10,234 nucleotides of DNA from Syntrophomonadaceae bacterium (GTDB lineage: Bacteria; Bacillota; Dethiobacteria; DTU022), in contig SLBE01000008.1 in the NCBI GenBank assembly GCA_007126465.1, forward strand, positions 1 to 10,234, given 5' to 3'. This document shows, in pieces, positions 1 through 7,167 of this stretch (position 1 is the stretch's first letter; every line of letters starts with the position of its first letter). The position numbers were made by a program, and so were the translations under genes. Under the pieces are notes generated by a model. The model was not told the origin of the DNA. It searched no databases and worked only from the letters and a program-made list of their open reading frames with translations.

Positions 1-420
1 CTTTTAATCCGCCAGCTGCGTGAAGGTGGATATGAAGGCGTTATCATGGTTGGAGACGGTTCCAGTGCCCAGGAATTAATCGATCTGGCCGGCCCGGATG
101 CTGAAGGCGTACTTTGCACCGGCCCCCCGCTGACCGACTTCCTGCCGGCAGCGCAGAACTTCATCCAGCGCTACGATGAATCATTCCCCCGTGAACCAGG
201 CGCTTATGCTGCCCTTACTTATGATGCAGCCAGGCTTTTATTTGACGCCATGGAAAGAGCCGGCTCATTTGACAGTGCAGAAATCAGGGATGCTCTTGAG
301 GCTACTGACGGCTTCGAAGGATTGGCCGGCCCGATTAGCTTCACCGACCAGAATACCCTGGCAAGAAGTAACTTCGTTATTCTTGAAGCCCGCGATGGAA
401 GATGGGCTCTAGTTGAGTAA
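1..420 (+). CDS. LIV-type ABC transporter substrate-binding protein, C-terminal part (5' end outside window)
   Basis: The open frame runs from the first base to a TAA at 418-420, giving 139 residues of a longer protein; the start codon lies upstream of the window. The visible part has the look of the C-terminal lobe of a periplasmic-binding-protein type 1 (Peripla_BP_6, LivJ/LivK-like) receptor: an alpha/beta segment ending in VGDGS, a YDAARLLFDAMERAG helix, a short helix beginning SAEIRDAL, and the closing GLAGPISFTDQN stretch before a final ARDGRWALVE strand. Members of this family are secreted or lipid-anchored and deliver an amino acid or related compound to the LivHM permease. The livHMGF genes immediately downstream support this. 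The ligand cannot be read from this fragment because most of the binding-site lobe is missing; a hydroxyproline or proline-like ligand is inferred only from the enzymes downstream. Confidence 0.9.
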   Translation, partial: LLIRQLREGGYEGVIMVGDGSSAQELIDLAGPDAEGVLCTGPPLTDFLPAAQNFIQRYDESFPREPGAYAALTYDAARLLFDAMERAGSFDSAEIRDALEATDGFEGLAGPISFTDQNTLARSNFVILEARDGRWALVE

Positions 421-440
421 GCCGACTGAATAAAAAGCGC

Positions 441-467
441 GCAGGCCCGGTTAGATACCGGGCCTGC
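441..467 (+). terminator. Intra-operon hairpin, probable attenuator or 3' stabiliser
   Basis: A perfect 10-bp GC-rich stem (GCAGGCCCGG at 441-450 pairing with CCGGGCCTGC at 458-467) closes a 7-nt loop. It lies 21 nt after the binding-protein stop. The following bases are TCTTCTT, a broken U-tract, so termination would be partial at best. Structures at this place in ABC operons commonly keep the binding-protein mRNA more abundant than the permease mRNA; that role is inferred here. The downstream livH SD begins only 8 nt after the stem. Confidence 0.75.
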
Positions 468-474
468 TCTTCTT

Positions 475-482
475 GAGAGGTG
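475..482 (+). promoter_or_regulatory. livH ribosome binding site
   Basis: GAGAGGTG lies 5 nt before the ATG at 488. This decides the livH start. The in-frame TTG at 473 would place the start codon over the SD itself and has no SD of its own. Confidence 0.8.
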
Positions 483-487
483 AACAG

Positions 488-1402
488 ATGGCTATTCATG
501 AAATTCTTATCCAGCAGCTCTTTAACGGCTTACTAATCGGTTCATTTTACGGCCTGGTTGCTATAGGCTACTCAATGGTTTACGGTATTATAAAGTTATT
601 AAACTTTGCCCACGGTGATATTTATATGCTCGGTGCTTTCTCCGGGCTTGTTTTCTTATCAATAGCTACTCCTGCAATTGGAGCAGGCTGGGGTTCACTT
701 ATTTTGGGAATGTTAATTAGCATGTTATTGGTTGGCCTGGTTGGGGTGTTTATTCAAAGGGTCGCATACCGACCGATGCTTAAAGCACCAAGGCTCTCAA
801 TCCTGATTACCGCCCTGGCAGTATCGATGATTTTATATAATACTGTCATGCTCCTTTCATCCGGACGATTTTTACCATTCCGAACTGAGATCAGCACAGA
901 AAGTTTTTTCTTAGGACCACTGAGATTGACAGAAACCAGGGTAGTACTCATTGTTGCAGCTTTTGCCCTGATGTTTATCATGCATATGTTTATTACCAAA
1001 ACAATGTATGGCAAAGCGATGCGGGCAATTTCCCTGGACAGGGATACCTGCCAGCTTATGGGCATTGATGTTTACAAGATCATTGCCCTGACTTTCTTTG
1101 TCGGTTCGGCCCTGGCAGCAGCAGCCGGAATTATGGCCGGGGTTTATTATGGCACAATACACTTCTATATGGGCTTTCTGATAGGGTTAAAGGCCTTTAC
1201 CGCCGCAGTAATAGGCGGCATCGGTATTATACCCGGTGCGATGCTGGGTGGCTTGTTACTGGGACTCCTTGAGTCTTTTGGCACCCAGATACCTTTCATT
1301 GGAACAGTTTGGAAGGATGTTTTTTCTTTTGCCTTTTTAATCCTGTTCTTAATCTTTAAGCCGAACGGCCTGCTGGGACGCAGCGAAAGTGAGAGGATGT
1401 AG
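488..1402 (+). CDS. livH: Branched-chain-amino-acid-type ABC transporter permease LivH
   Basis: A 304-residue, very hydrophobic inner-membrane protein of the HAAT (LivH) permease family, which with LivM forms the membrane channel of the importer. Visible signatures are the N-terminal FNGLLIGSFYGLVAIGYSM helix, the NFAHGD motif (residues 39-44) typical of LivH, and the cytoplasmic coupling loop GKAMRAISLDRD..LMGIDV (about 175-194) that contacts the ATPases. A glycine-rich IGGIGIIPGAMLGG segment precedes the last helices. The length is normal for the family. The start is the ATG at 488, preceded by GAGAGGTG; five extra codons from a TTG at 473 are less likely. It is separated from the binding-protein gene by a hairpin and from livM by 5 nt. 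Family assignment is secure; the substrate is not determined by the sequence. Confidence 0.95.
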   Translation: MAIHEILIQQLFNGLLIGSFYGLVAIGYSMVYGIIKLLNFAHGDIYMLGAFSGLVFLSIATPAIGAGWGSLILGMLISMLLVGLVGVFIQRVAYRPMLKAPRLSILITALAVSMILYNTVMLLSSGRFLPFRTEISTESFFLGPLRLTETRVVLIVAAFALMFIMHMFITKTMYGKAMRAISLDRDTCQLMGIDVYKIIALTFFVGSALAAAAGIMAGVYYGTIHFYMGFLIGLKAFTAAVIGGIGIIPGAMLGGLLLGLLESFGTQIPFIGTVWKDVFSFAFLILFLIFKPNGLLGRSESERM

Positions 1403-1407
1403 CTTTT

Positions 1408-2412
1408 ATGGCAGAGATAAAAAAGAAAGCTAAAACGACCAATCCTTTTGAAATTATAGTTGAAGCTCTATTCAATTTTTTTGAAAACAAAGTATACCTT
1501 TATGCCTTTATCGCTCTGGCAGTTGGTTTCTTGATTATTTTTCCAAATGTTTCAAGCAGGTTTACCCAGGAGATCATGACTAACCTCTTCTTTTATGTAG
1601 TAGTCTGCCTGGGCCTTAACATAATCGTTGGCTATGCCGGCCTGCTGCACCTCGGTTACGCCGCATTTTTTGCTGTTGGTGCCTATACAACCGGTATTTT
1701 AAGCTCGAGAATGGGCATGGACTTCTGGTTAACCATCCCTTTTAGTGTCGTTGCAGCAGTAATTGCCGGCCTGGCTATCGGTTTTCCAACCCTGAGGCTT
1801 CGTGGTGATTACCTGGCAATTGTTACTCTTGGCTTTGGTGAAATAACCAGGTTAACAATCAGGAACCTTGACATAACCGGTGGTGCTATTGGGTTAATTG
1901 GCATCCAGCGTCCGGTGTTTTTTGGTATCACTTTAAACCAGATTTCTCATTTTTACTACATGTTTTTCATCCTGGCCATTATAGCGATTATTGTATCCTA
2001 CAGACTGGAAAATTCACGCATGGGTCGGGCCTGGGCATATATCCGCGAAGATGAAGATGCGGCTGCAGCAATGGGTATTAACGTTGTCACTACACGTCTT
2101 TACGCCTTCATTATTGGCTCATCTTTCGGAGCTGTGGGCGGTTCATTTTTTGCCGCCAAGATGACTGCAATTTCACCGGATTCTTTTATGTTTATTCACT
2201 CGGTCATGTTCCTGATGGCTGTAGTACTCGGTGGAATGGGCAAAATCCCGGGAGTTGTCCTCGGCTCGATGCTGGTTGTTTTAATTCCTGAGGTTGCCAG
2301 GGGCATCGGGCCCTACCGTTTATTGATCTTTGGTTTTCTGTTATTGATAATAATGCTTTACAGGCCGCAGGGTATTTGGCCCGATAAGCCGGCTATATCT
2401 GCAAAAGAATAA
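1408..2412 (+). CDS. livM: Branched-chain-amino-acid-type ABC transporter permease LivM
   Basis: A 334-residue second permease subunit of the LIV/HAAT importer. The N-terminus has a lysine-rich cytoplasmic stretch (residues 4-9) before the first membrane helix at about 30-46. LivM hallmarks follow: GYAGLLHLGYAAFFAVGAY (75-93), the LRLRGDYLAIVTLGFGEI segment (129-146), and the coupling loop SRMGRAWAYIREDEDAAAAMGI (about 203-224). The C-terminus ends with LYRPQGIWP, as in many homologues. It starts at an ATG 5 nt after livH; GAGAGG at 1391-1396, inside the livH 3' end, is a plausible SD with long spacing. It should pair with LivH in the membrane and dock LivG and LivF. Nothing appears truncated. 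Confidence 0.95.
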   Translation: MAEIKKKAKTTNPFEIIVEALFNFFENKVYLYAFIALAVGFLIIFPNVSSRFTQEIMTNLFFYVVVCLGLNIIVGYAGLLHLGYAAFFAVGAYTTGILSSRMGMDFWLTIPFSVVAAVIAGLAIGFPTLRLRGDYLAIVTLGFGEITRLTIRNLDITGGAIGLIGIQRPVFFGITLNQISHFYYMFFILAIIAIIVSYRLENSRMGRAWAYIREDEDAAAAMGINVVTTRLYAFIIGSSFGAVGGSFFAAKMTAISPDSFMFIHSVMFLMAVVLGGMGKIPGVVLGSMLVVLIPEVARGIGPYRLLIFGFLLLIIMLYRPQGIWPDKPAISAKE

Positions 2413-2426
2413 TAGGGGGTGTTTAA

Positions 2427-3203
2427 GTGGCACTACTGGAAATAAAAGACCTAACCTTAAGATTCGGCGGGTTGTGCGCTGTAAACGCCCTCTCGTTGGA
2501 AATTGAAGAAGGTTCTATCAGAAGCCTGATTGGTCCAAACGGAGCTGGTAAAACCTGCGTGTTTAACTGCATGACCGGTTTTTATATACCCAGTGACGGT
2601 GAAATATTGTTCCAGGGTCAAAGCCTGAGGGATAAAAAACCGCACTATATTACTTACCTTGGTCTGGCCAGGACTTTTCAAAACCTGAGACTTTTTAAAG
2701 GAATGTCAGTCCTGGAAAATGTTATGTCCGGGATGCACTGTCGTACAAACGCAGCTTTTCTAACCACGGTTTTACGAACGAAAGGACAGAAGAAGGAAGA
2801 AAAACATATCCGGGAAGTAGCCGAAGAATGTTTAGATTTTGTCGGCATTCTTGACAAGAAAGATTTTATCGCCAGCAATCTTCCTTACGGCGATCAGCGT
2901 AAAGTTGAATGGGCCAGGGCCCTGGCCACCCAGCCTAAAATACTGCTCTTAGATGAACCGGCAGCAGGCTTAAACAAGGATGAAAAATCACGCTTGATTG
3001 AGCTAATGCACCGCATTCGTGATGAACGTGATATAACCATCTTCCTGATTGAGCATGATATGGGCCTGGTCATGAAGATTTCTGAAAAGATCTTCGTTAT
3101 TGACTACGGTGTAAAAATTGCTGAAGGTACTGCCCAGGAAGTTAGGGATAACCCGAAAGTTGTTGAAGCCTACCTCGGAAAAGAAGAGGAGGAAACTGCA
3201 TGA
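2427..3203 (+). CDS. livG: LIV-type ABC transporter ATP-binding protein LivG
   Basis: A 258-residue cytoplasmic ATPase of the LivG family. Walker A is GPNGAGKT (36-43), the Q-loop lies in the ARTFQNLRLF region (81-90), the signature motif is the degenerate YGDQRK (154-159) usual for LivG, Walker B is ILLLDEP (172-178), and the switch histidine is H210 in LIEHDM. The LivG-specific insertion between the Q-loop and the signature (about 100-135) is present. The start is GTG at 2427, with AGGGGGTG at 2414-2421 giving a strong SD. Its stop overlaps the livF start in an ATGA tetranucleotide, implying translational coupling. A cysteine at 44 and another at 48 just after Walker A (GKTCVFNC) are slightly unusual but conservative. 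Confidence 0.95.
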   Translation: MALLEIKDLTLRFGGLCAVNALSLEIEEGSIRSLIGPNGAGKTCVFNCMTGFYIPSDGEILFQGQSLRDKKPHYITYLGLARTFQNLRLFKGMSVLENVMSGMHCRTNAAFLTTVLRTKGQKKEEKHIREVAEECLDFVGILDKKDFIASNLPYGDQRKVEWARALATQPKILLLDEPAAGLNKDEKSRLIELMHRIRDERDITIFLIEHDMGLVMKISEKIFVIDYGVKIAEGTAQEVRDNPKVVEAYLGKEEEETA

Positions 3204-3919
3204 GCGAACCAGTCCTATCTTTAAAAGACTTAGAAACCCGCTACGGGCAGATCTATGCCCTGAGAGGCATCAACATGGATGTGCAGGAAGGCGAAATAGT
3301 AGCACTTCTCGGGGCCAATGGCGCGGGTAAAAGCACTACTCTAAAAACTATATCCAGCTTGATTAATGCTTCATCGGGAAGTGTTATCTTTAACGGCCAG
3401 GATATCACTTATATGCAGCCTCATGCCATTGTTGAAATGGGGGTAATTCACGTTCCGGAAGGCCGGATGATCTTTAAGGAGCTGACAGTAAAGGAAAACC
3501 TGGAACTTGGTTCTTTTACATTGAATGACAATGAAATCCGTAAAAAGAGAATGAAACGGGTTTTTGAGCTCTTCCCGATCCTGGAAGAACGCCAGCAGCA
3601 GATGGGGGGCTTACTGTCTGGTGGCGAACAGCAGATGCTGGCCATGGGCCGCGCTTTAATGACGGAACCAAAACTGCTGCTTTTAGATGAACCTTCCATG
3701 GGCCTGGCCCCGATTATTGTTAATAACATCATGGATATCATTAAGCATATCAACAGGGACCAGGGCACAACCATTCTCCTTGTTGAACAGAACGCCAAGG
3801 CTGCCCTGAAGTTTGCCCACCGGGCATACGTTCTTGAAACAGGAGAGATAGTTATGGAAGGCAGCGGTGAAGAGATGAGTAAGGATGAGAGCATCGTCAA
3901 GGCCTATCTTGGTGAATAA
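3200..3919 (+). CDS. livF: LIV-type ABC transporter ATP-binding protein LivF
   Basis: A 239-residue second ATPase of the importer. Walker A is GANGAGKST (38-46), the LivF-typical VPEGRMIFKELTVKENL segment spans 85-101, the signature LSGGEQQMLAMGRAL is at 139-153, and Walker B is LLLLDEP (159-165) followed by SMGLAP. As usual for LivF, the switch position reads VEQN rather than histidine. The start ATG overlaps the livG TGA by 4 nt and is preceded by GAGGAGG at about 3186-3192. Normal length, intact. It completes the five-component importer whose binding protein opens the window. Confidence 0.95.
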   Translation: MSEPVLSLKDLETRYGQIYALRGINMDVQEGEIVALLGANGAGKSTTLKTISSLINASSGSVIFNGQDITYMQPHAIVEMGVIHVPEGRMIFKELTVKENLELGSFTLNDNEIRKKRMKRVFELFPILEERQQQMGGLLSGGEQQMLAMGRALMTEPKLLLLDEPSMGLAPIIVNNIMDIIKHINRDQGTTILLVEQNAKAALKFAHRAYVLETGEIVMEGSGEEMSKDESIVKAYLGE

Positions 3920-3950
3920 ATATTTACTTAAATAAGGGGTTAGCTTTGTA

Positions 3951-5189
3951 TTGAAAAAATACTATAAGAACCTTTTGGCAGGAATTATATTGATGCTTGT
4001 AATTACTGTCACTGCGATACCTGCAGCAGCTAATGATAATACAGTTACAGAAGACAGCGCAGGTACGGTATACTACTTCTGGGGTTACTGCCCCACCTGC
4101 AGCAAGCCTGAAGAACACGTTGATTTATTTGACGGCTACCCGGTTGAGGTAGAAATATACGAAGTTTTTCAGGATGAAGAGGGTCGTAAAAAATACGATC
4201 AGGTCAGTGAAGAACTAAGTATTGAAGTCCGAGGTTTTCCGACCCTGGTCTACCAGGATCAATTCTGGCTCGGTTTCTCAGAAGCGGTCCAGGACGATAT
4301 TATTGACGCCATTGAAGCAACCATGGAAGCAGGAGAAGCTGCAGATCGAAGGAATGTATTAAATTTGCCAATCGTCGGAGAGGTTGATCTATCTGCCTCT
4401 CCGATTTTGCTGAGCACTTTTATAATTGCTTTTCTTGACGGTTTTAACCCCTGTTCGCTTTTTGTTCTAACTTTCCTCCTGGCCATAATCATTCACTCTG
4501 CATCCAGGAAGAGAATATTCCTGGTCGGTTTTACCTTTCTTCTGGTCACTGCCTCTGTATACGGACTCTTTATACTGGGCATCCTGAACATTATGGTATT
4601 TGTTGCCCAGCTTTTCTGGATCAGTTATATCGTTGCAGCAATAGTCATAGTCTTAGGCCTGGTAGCAATAAAAGATTTTCTTTTGTTTAAAGAAGGCCTG
4701 ACCTTCTCGATACCGGAAAAATATAAAAGCAGGTACTACCAGCAGGTGCGCAAGGTTTTTTATACCGAATCGGTCATCCCCATGATTACTGCCACTGTAG
4801 TAATGGCACTCGGAATTGCCCTGGTGGAACTGCCTTGTACCGCCGGTTTTCCCTTTATCTGGAGTTCACTAATTGCCGAACTCGATCCTGGAATTACTTA
4901 TTTTATTACACTATTTATTGTCTATATAGTCACGTACCTGTCAGTTGAGCTGGTCATTTTTTTCGCTGCCGTTGTCAGGCTCCGCTCAATAAAAATGACT
5001 GAAGAGAGAGGGCGTCTCTTAAAACTAATTGCCGGGAGTTTAATGCTGGTTTTAGGGCTGGTGTTACTGATTGACCCTACTTACATGGAAAGCATGGCCG
5101 GCATCTTCATTATTTTTAGTGTTACAGCCCTCCTGGCCCTGCTTATATTTTTTGCCCGCAGGCTATACCAAAACAGAGGGGGTTCTTAA
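3951..5189 (+). CDS. Thioredoxin-like domain fused to CcdA/DsbD-type membrane thiol-disulfide transporter
   Basis: A 412-residue protein with two recognisable parts. Residues 1-27 form a signal peptide or first membrane anchor (KK..., hydrophobic core, PAAA). Residues about 38-130 look like a thioredoxin/glutaredoxin fold facing outside, with a CPTC redox motif (C47, C50) and a cis-proline loop RGFPTLVY (P97). From about 150 to the end there are several membrane helices with paired DGFNPC (C168) and ELPCTAGFP (C296) motifs, the two cysteine positions that carry electrons across the membrane in CcdA/DsbD proteins. Together these imply transfer of reducing equivalents from cytoplasmic thiols to an external thioredoxin-like domain. 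The start is TTG at 3951 with AAGGGG upstream at 3935-3940; no better start is seen. It lies 31 nt after livF and 3 nt before the racemase-family gene, so it is co-transcribed. Its partner substrate is unknown. Confidence 0.85.
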   Translation: MKKYYKNLLAGIILMLVITVTAIPAAANDNTVTEDSAGTVYYFWGYCPTCSKPEEHVDLFDGYPVEVEIYEVFQDEEGRKKYDQVSEELSIEVRGFPTLVYQDQFWLGFSEAVQDDIIDAIEATMEAGEAADRRNVLNLPIVGEVDLSASPILLSTFIIAFLDGFNPCSLFVLTFLLAIIIHSASRKRIFLVGFTFLLVTASVYGLFILGILNIMVFVAQLFWISYIVAAIVIVLGLVAIKDFLLFKEGLTFSIPEKYKSRYYQQVRKVFYTESVIPMITATVVMALGIALVELPCTAGFPFIWSSLIAELDPGITYFITLFIVYIVTYLSVELVIFFAAVVRLRSIKMTEERGRLLKLIAGSLMLVLGLVLLIDPTYMESMAGIFIIFSVTALLALLIFFARRLYQNRGGS

Positions 5190-5192
5190 ACG

Positions 5193-6215
5193 ATGAAATG
5201 GACAGCTCCAGAAGAATGGCAAAAGATCACGGCAATTGATGCTCATACCGGTGGTGAACCGCTGCGGATCTTTACCGGAGGGTATCCACCTTTACAGGGA
5301 AATACTATTCTTGAAAAGCGACGCTATGCCAAAGAAAAACTTGACCACCTGCGCACAGCTACATTGTGGGAGCCGCGCGGCCATGCCGATATGTACGGCT
5401 GCATTATAACCGAACCGGTCACTAAAGATGGAGATTGTGGGCTGATTTTCACCCATAATGAAGGTTACAGCAGCATGTGCGGTCACGGAATTATTGCAGT
5501 AACAAAAGTTGGCCTGGAAGCAGGAATAATAGCCGGGGGCAAAACCAAAGAGCAGATAAAATTTGATACTCCTGCCGGCAGGGTCACTGCATACCCGCAC
5601 TGGGAAGGAGACCGGGTCAAAGAAGTTTCCTTCTTTAACGTTCCATCCTTCGTCTATGCTCTTAACTTATCTGTAGAGGTTCCTTGGCTTGGTAATGTTG
5701 AATTTGATCTTGCTTTCGGAGGCGCTTTCTACGCCTTTGTCAATGCTGAATCTGTAGGTGTAGAGTTGAACCCGTCAGGATTTCGCCGTTTAATCGAACT
5801 GGGCACATCAATTAAAAAAGCAGTTATTGAAAACCATCCTGTTAAGCATCCCTTTGAAGATGACTTAAGCTTTCTATACGGGGTAATATTTGTCGGTCGA
5901 GCCCAGGATCCACGGCATCACAGCCGTAATATCTGTGTTTTTGCCGATGGTGAGGTAGACCGCTGCCCGACCGGAACAGGAGTAAGCGCCAGGACAGCCC
6001 TGCATCATGCCCGGGGTGAATTAAAGCCCGCTGAAAGTATTACCATTGAATCGATTATAGGCTCATGCTTTAAGGCAGAAATATCTGAAGTAACAAAATT
6101 TGGGCCGTTTGATGCTGTAATACCGAAAGTTACTGGATCAGCTCATATTTGTGGAATCAATACCCTGCTGCTTAACCCGGAAGATCCCCTGGGTAAAGGT
6201 TTTATTCTTCGTTAA
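5193..6215 (+). CDS. Proline racemase superfamily enzyme, probable trans-3-hydroxy-L-proline dehydratase
   Basis: A 340-residue cytoplasmic enzyme of the proline racemase fold. Family motifs are AHTGGEPLRI (17-26), EPRGHADMYG (60-69), HNEGYSSMCGHG (88-99) with catalytic C96, FGGAFYAFV (175-183) and DRCPTGTGVSAR (256-267). Proline racemases and 4-hydroxyproline epimerases carry cysteine at both catalytic positions (SPCGTG at the second). Here the second position is T260, the Cys/Thr arrangement known for trans-3-hydroxy-L-proline dehydratases, and the TGGEPLR and EPRGH.DMYG motifs also fit that branch. The expected reaction gives delta-1-pyrroline-2-carboxylate. An oddity is C258, two residues before T260, where serine is usual. 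The SD AGAGGGGG at 5175-5182 precedes the ATG. An epimerase activity on 3- or 4-hydroxyproline cannot be excluded. No pyrroline-2-carboxylate reductase gene is visible in the window. Confidence 0.8.
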   Translation: MKWTAPEEWQKITAIDAHTGGEPLRIFTGGYPPLQGNTILEKRRYAKEKLDHLRTATLWEPRGHADMYGCIITEPVTKDGDCGLIFTHNEGYSSMCGHGIIAVTKVGLEAGIIAGGKTKEQIKFDTPAGRVTAYPHWEGDRVKEVSFFNVPSFVYALNLSVEVPWLGNVEFDLAFGGAFYAFVNAESVGVELNPSGFRRLIELGTSIKKAVIENHPVKHPFEDDLSFLYGVIFVGRAQDPRHHSRNICVFADGEVDRCPTGTGVSARTALHHARGELKPAESITIESIIGSCFKAEISEVTKFGPFDAVIPKVTGSAHICGINTLLLNPEDPLGKGFILR

Positions 6216-7161
6216 AGCCGCTTCCTGAAATAATGGGTATTCCGCTATCCTGTTTTTTTAGAAAAGCTATTCGCTCCGATAGACGGTCGGTAGATGGAGG
6301 GACAAGATCTGCACACTGGCTGTAATCCAGGTCCAGGTAACGGTAGGTTTCAATGCCCAGCCGGTGGTACGGTAATATTTCCAGGCCTTTTAGGTTACTT
6401 AATCCTTTACAAAACTGCAGGGTGGCCAGCAGGTTTTCATCGCTGTCATTAAACCCCGGAACAAGGGGGACCCTGACAATAATAGACGGTGAGCTGTCAT
6501 TGCGATCAATTTTAACCAGGTTGTTCAGGATCAGCTGATTGTCCTGACCGGTCCATTCTCTGTGGATAGCCCCATCCATCTGCTTTATATCAGCATAAAG
6601 GGTATCTAGCCAGGGCAGCAGTTTTTCAATACTGCCGAAATTACCATACAGGCAGCTTTCAACGGTTGTATTGATGCCTAGTTTTTTTGATTCTTCAAGC
6701 AGTGCTGCCGCAAAGCTGCTCTGATTGAGCGGCTCTCCACCGCTCAGGGTAATCCCACCACCGGAATGAAAGAAAAATATTTCATCTTTCTTAATTTCAT
6801 CCATTACGGCAGAAACGGTCATCCTTTTTCCATATGGCTTTACCGCATGTGAAGGGCAAACATCTGCGCAGCTAAAGCAGTTGTCACACAAACTTCTATC
6901 AGTAACAACTGCCTGGTAATCCTGGTTTAGGCTTATAGCATCATTCGAACAGGCTTCTATACACCTGCCGCAGGCCAAACATAATTCTTCAGCAAAGCCT
7001 TTCTCATAATCAAAATGCTTTGATTCAGGGGTTGAGCACCAGGAGCAGTCCAGCGGGCAGCCTTTAAAAAATACTACTGTCCTCAGTCCACTGCCATCAT
7101 GAATGGATGCACGCTCAATTCTCAGTATATTTCCTGTCAGGTTTAGGTTATCTTCAGTCAT
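6202..7161 (-). CDS. Glycyl radical enzyme activating enzyme (radical SAM, two extra 4Fe-4S clusters)
   Basis: A 319-residue PflA-family activase that would generate the glycyl radical on the enzyme encoded just upstream. The N-terminus has the SIHDGSGLRT motif and the radical SAM cluster motif C35-x3-C39-x2-C42 (CPLDCSWC). A ferredoxin-like insert follows with two four-cysteine sets, C61/64/67/71 and C92/95/98/102, as found in activases of the dehydratase, choline-lyase and decarboxylase classes but absent from PflA itself. The SAM-binding GGEP motif is at 141-144. The start ATG is 6 nt after the stop of the glycyl radical enzyme, with SD AGGATAGGA overlapping that stop, so the pair is translationally linked. 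The usual WCxNPES sequence after the cluster motif reads WCSTPES here. The stop codon lies inside the convergent racemase-family gene. Partner assignment rests on adjacency. Confidence 0.93.
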   Translation of the reverse strand: MTEDNLNLTGNILRIERASIHDGSGLRTVVFFKGCPLDCSWCSTPESKHFDYEKGFAEELCLACGRCIEACSNDAISLNQDYQAVVTDRSLCDNCFSCADVCPSHAVKPYGKRMTVSAVMDEIKKDEIFFFHSGGGITLSGGEPLNQSSFAAALLEESKKLGINTTVESCLYGNFGSIEKLLPWLDTLYADIKQMDGAIHREWTGQDNQLILNNLVKIDRNDSSPSIIVRVPLVPGFNDSDENLLATLQFCKGLSNLKGLEILPYHRLGIETYRYLDLDYSQCADLVPPSTDRLSERIAFLKKQDSGIPIISGSGFNEE

Positions 7162-7167
7162 AATGTC

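Noticed and set aside
473..487. In-frame TTG at 473 as an earlier livH start
   Set aside because: It overlaps the GAGAGGTG SD and has no SD of its own; ATG at 488 is correctly spaced and starts the family-typical N-terminus.
3448..3900. 150-codon open frame on the - strand inside livF
   Set aside because: It is antisense to livF with intact Walker and signature motifs; the Ser/Arg/Ile-rich product looks like a shadow of the true frame.
5193..6215. Classical proline racemase or 4-hydroxyproline epimerase as the primary call
   Set aside because: Both classes need Cys at the second catalytic position (SPCGTG); here it is Thr260. The alternative is kept only as a possibility because of C258.
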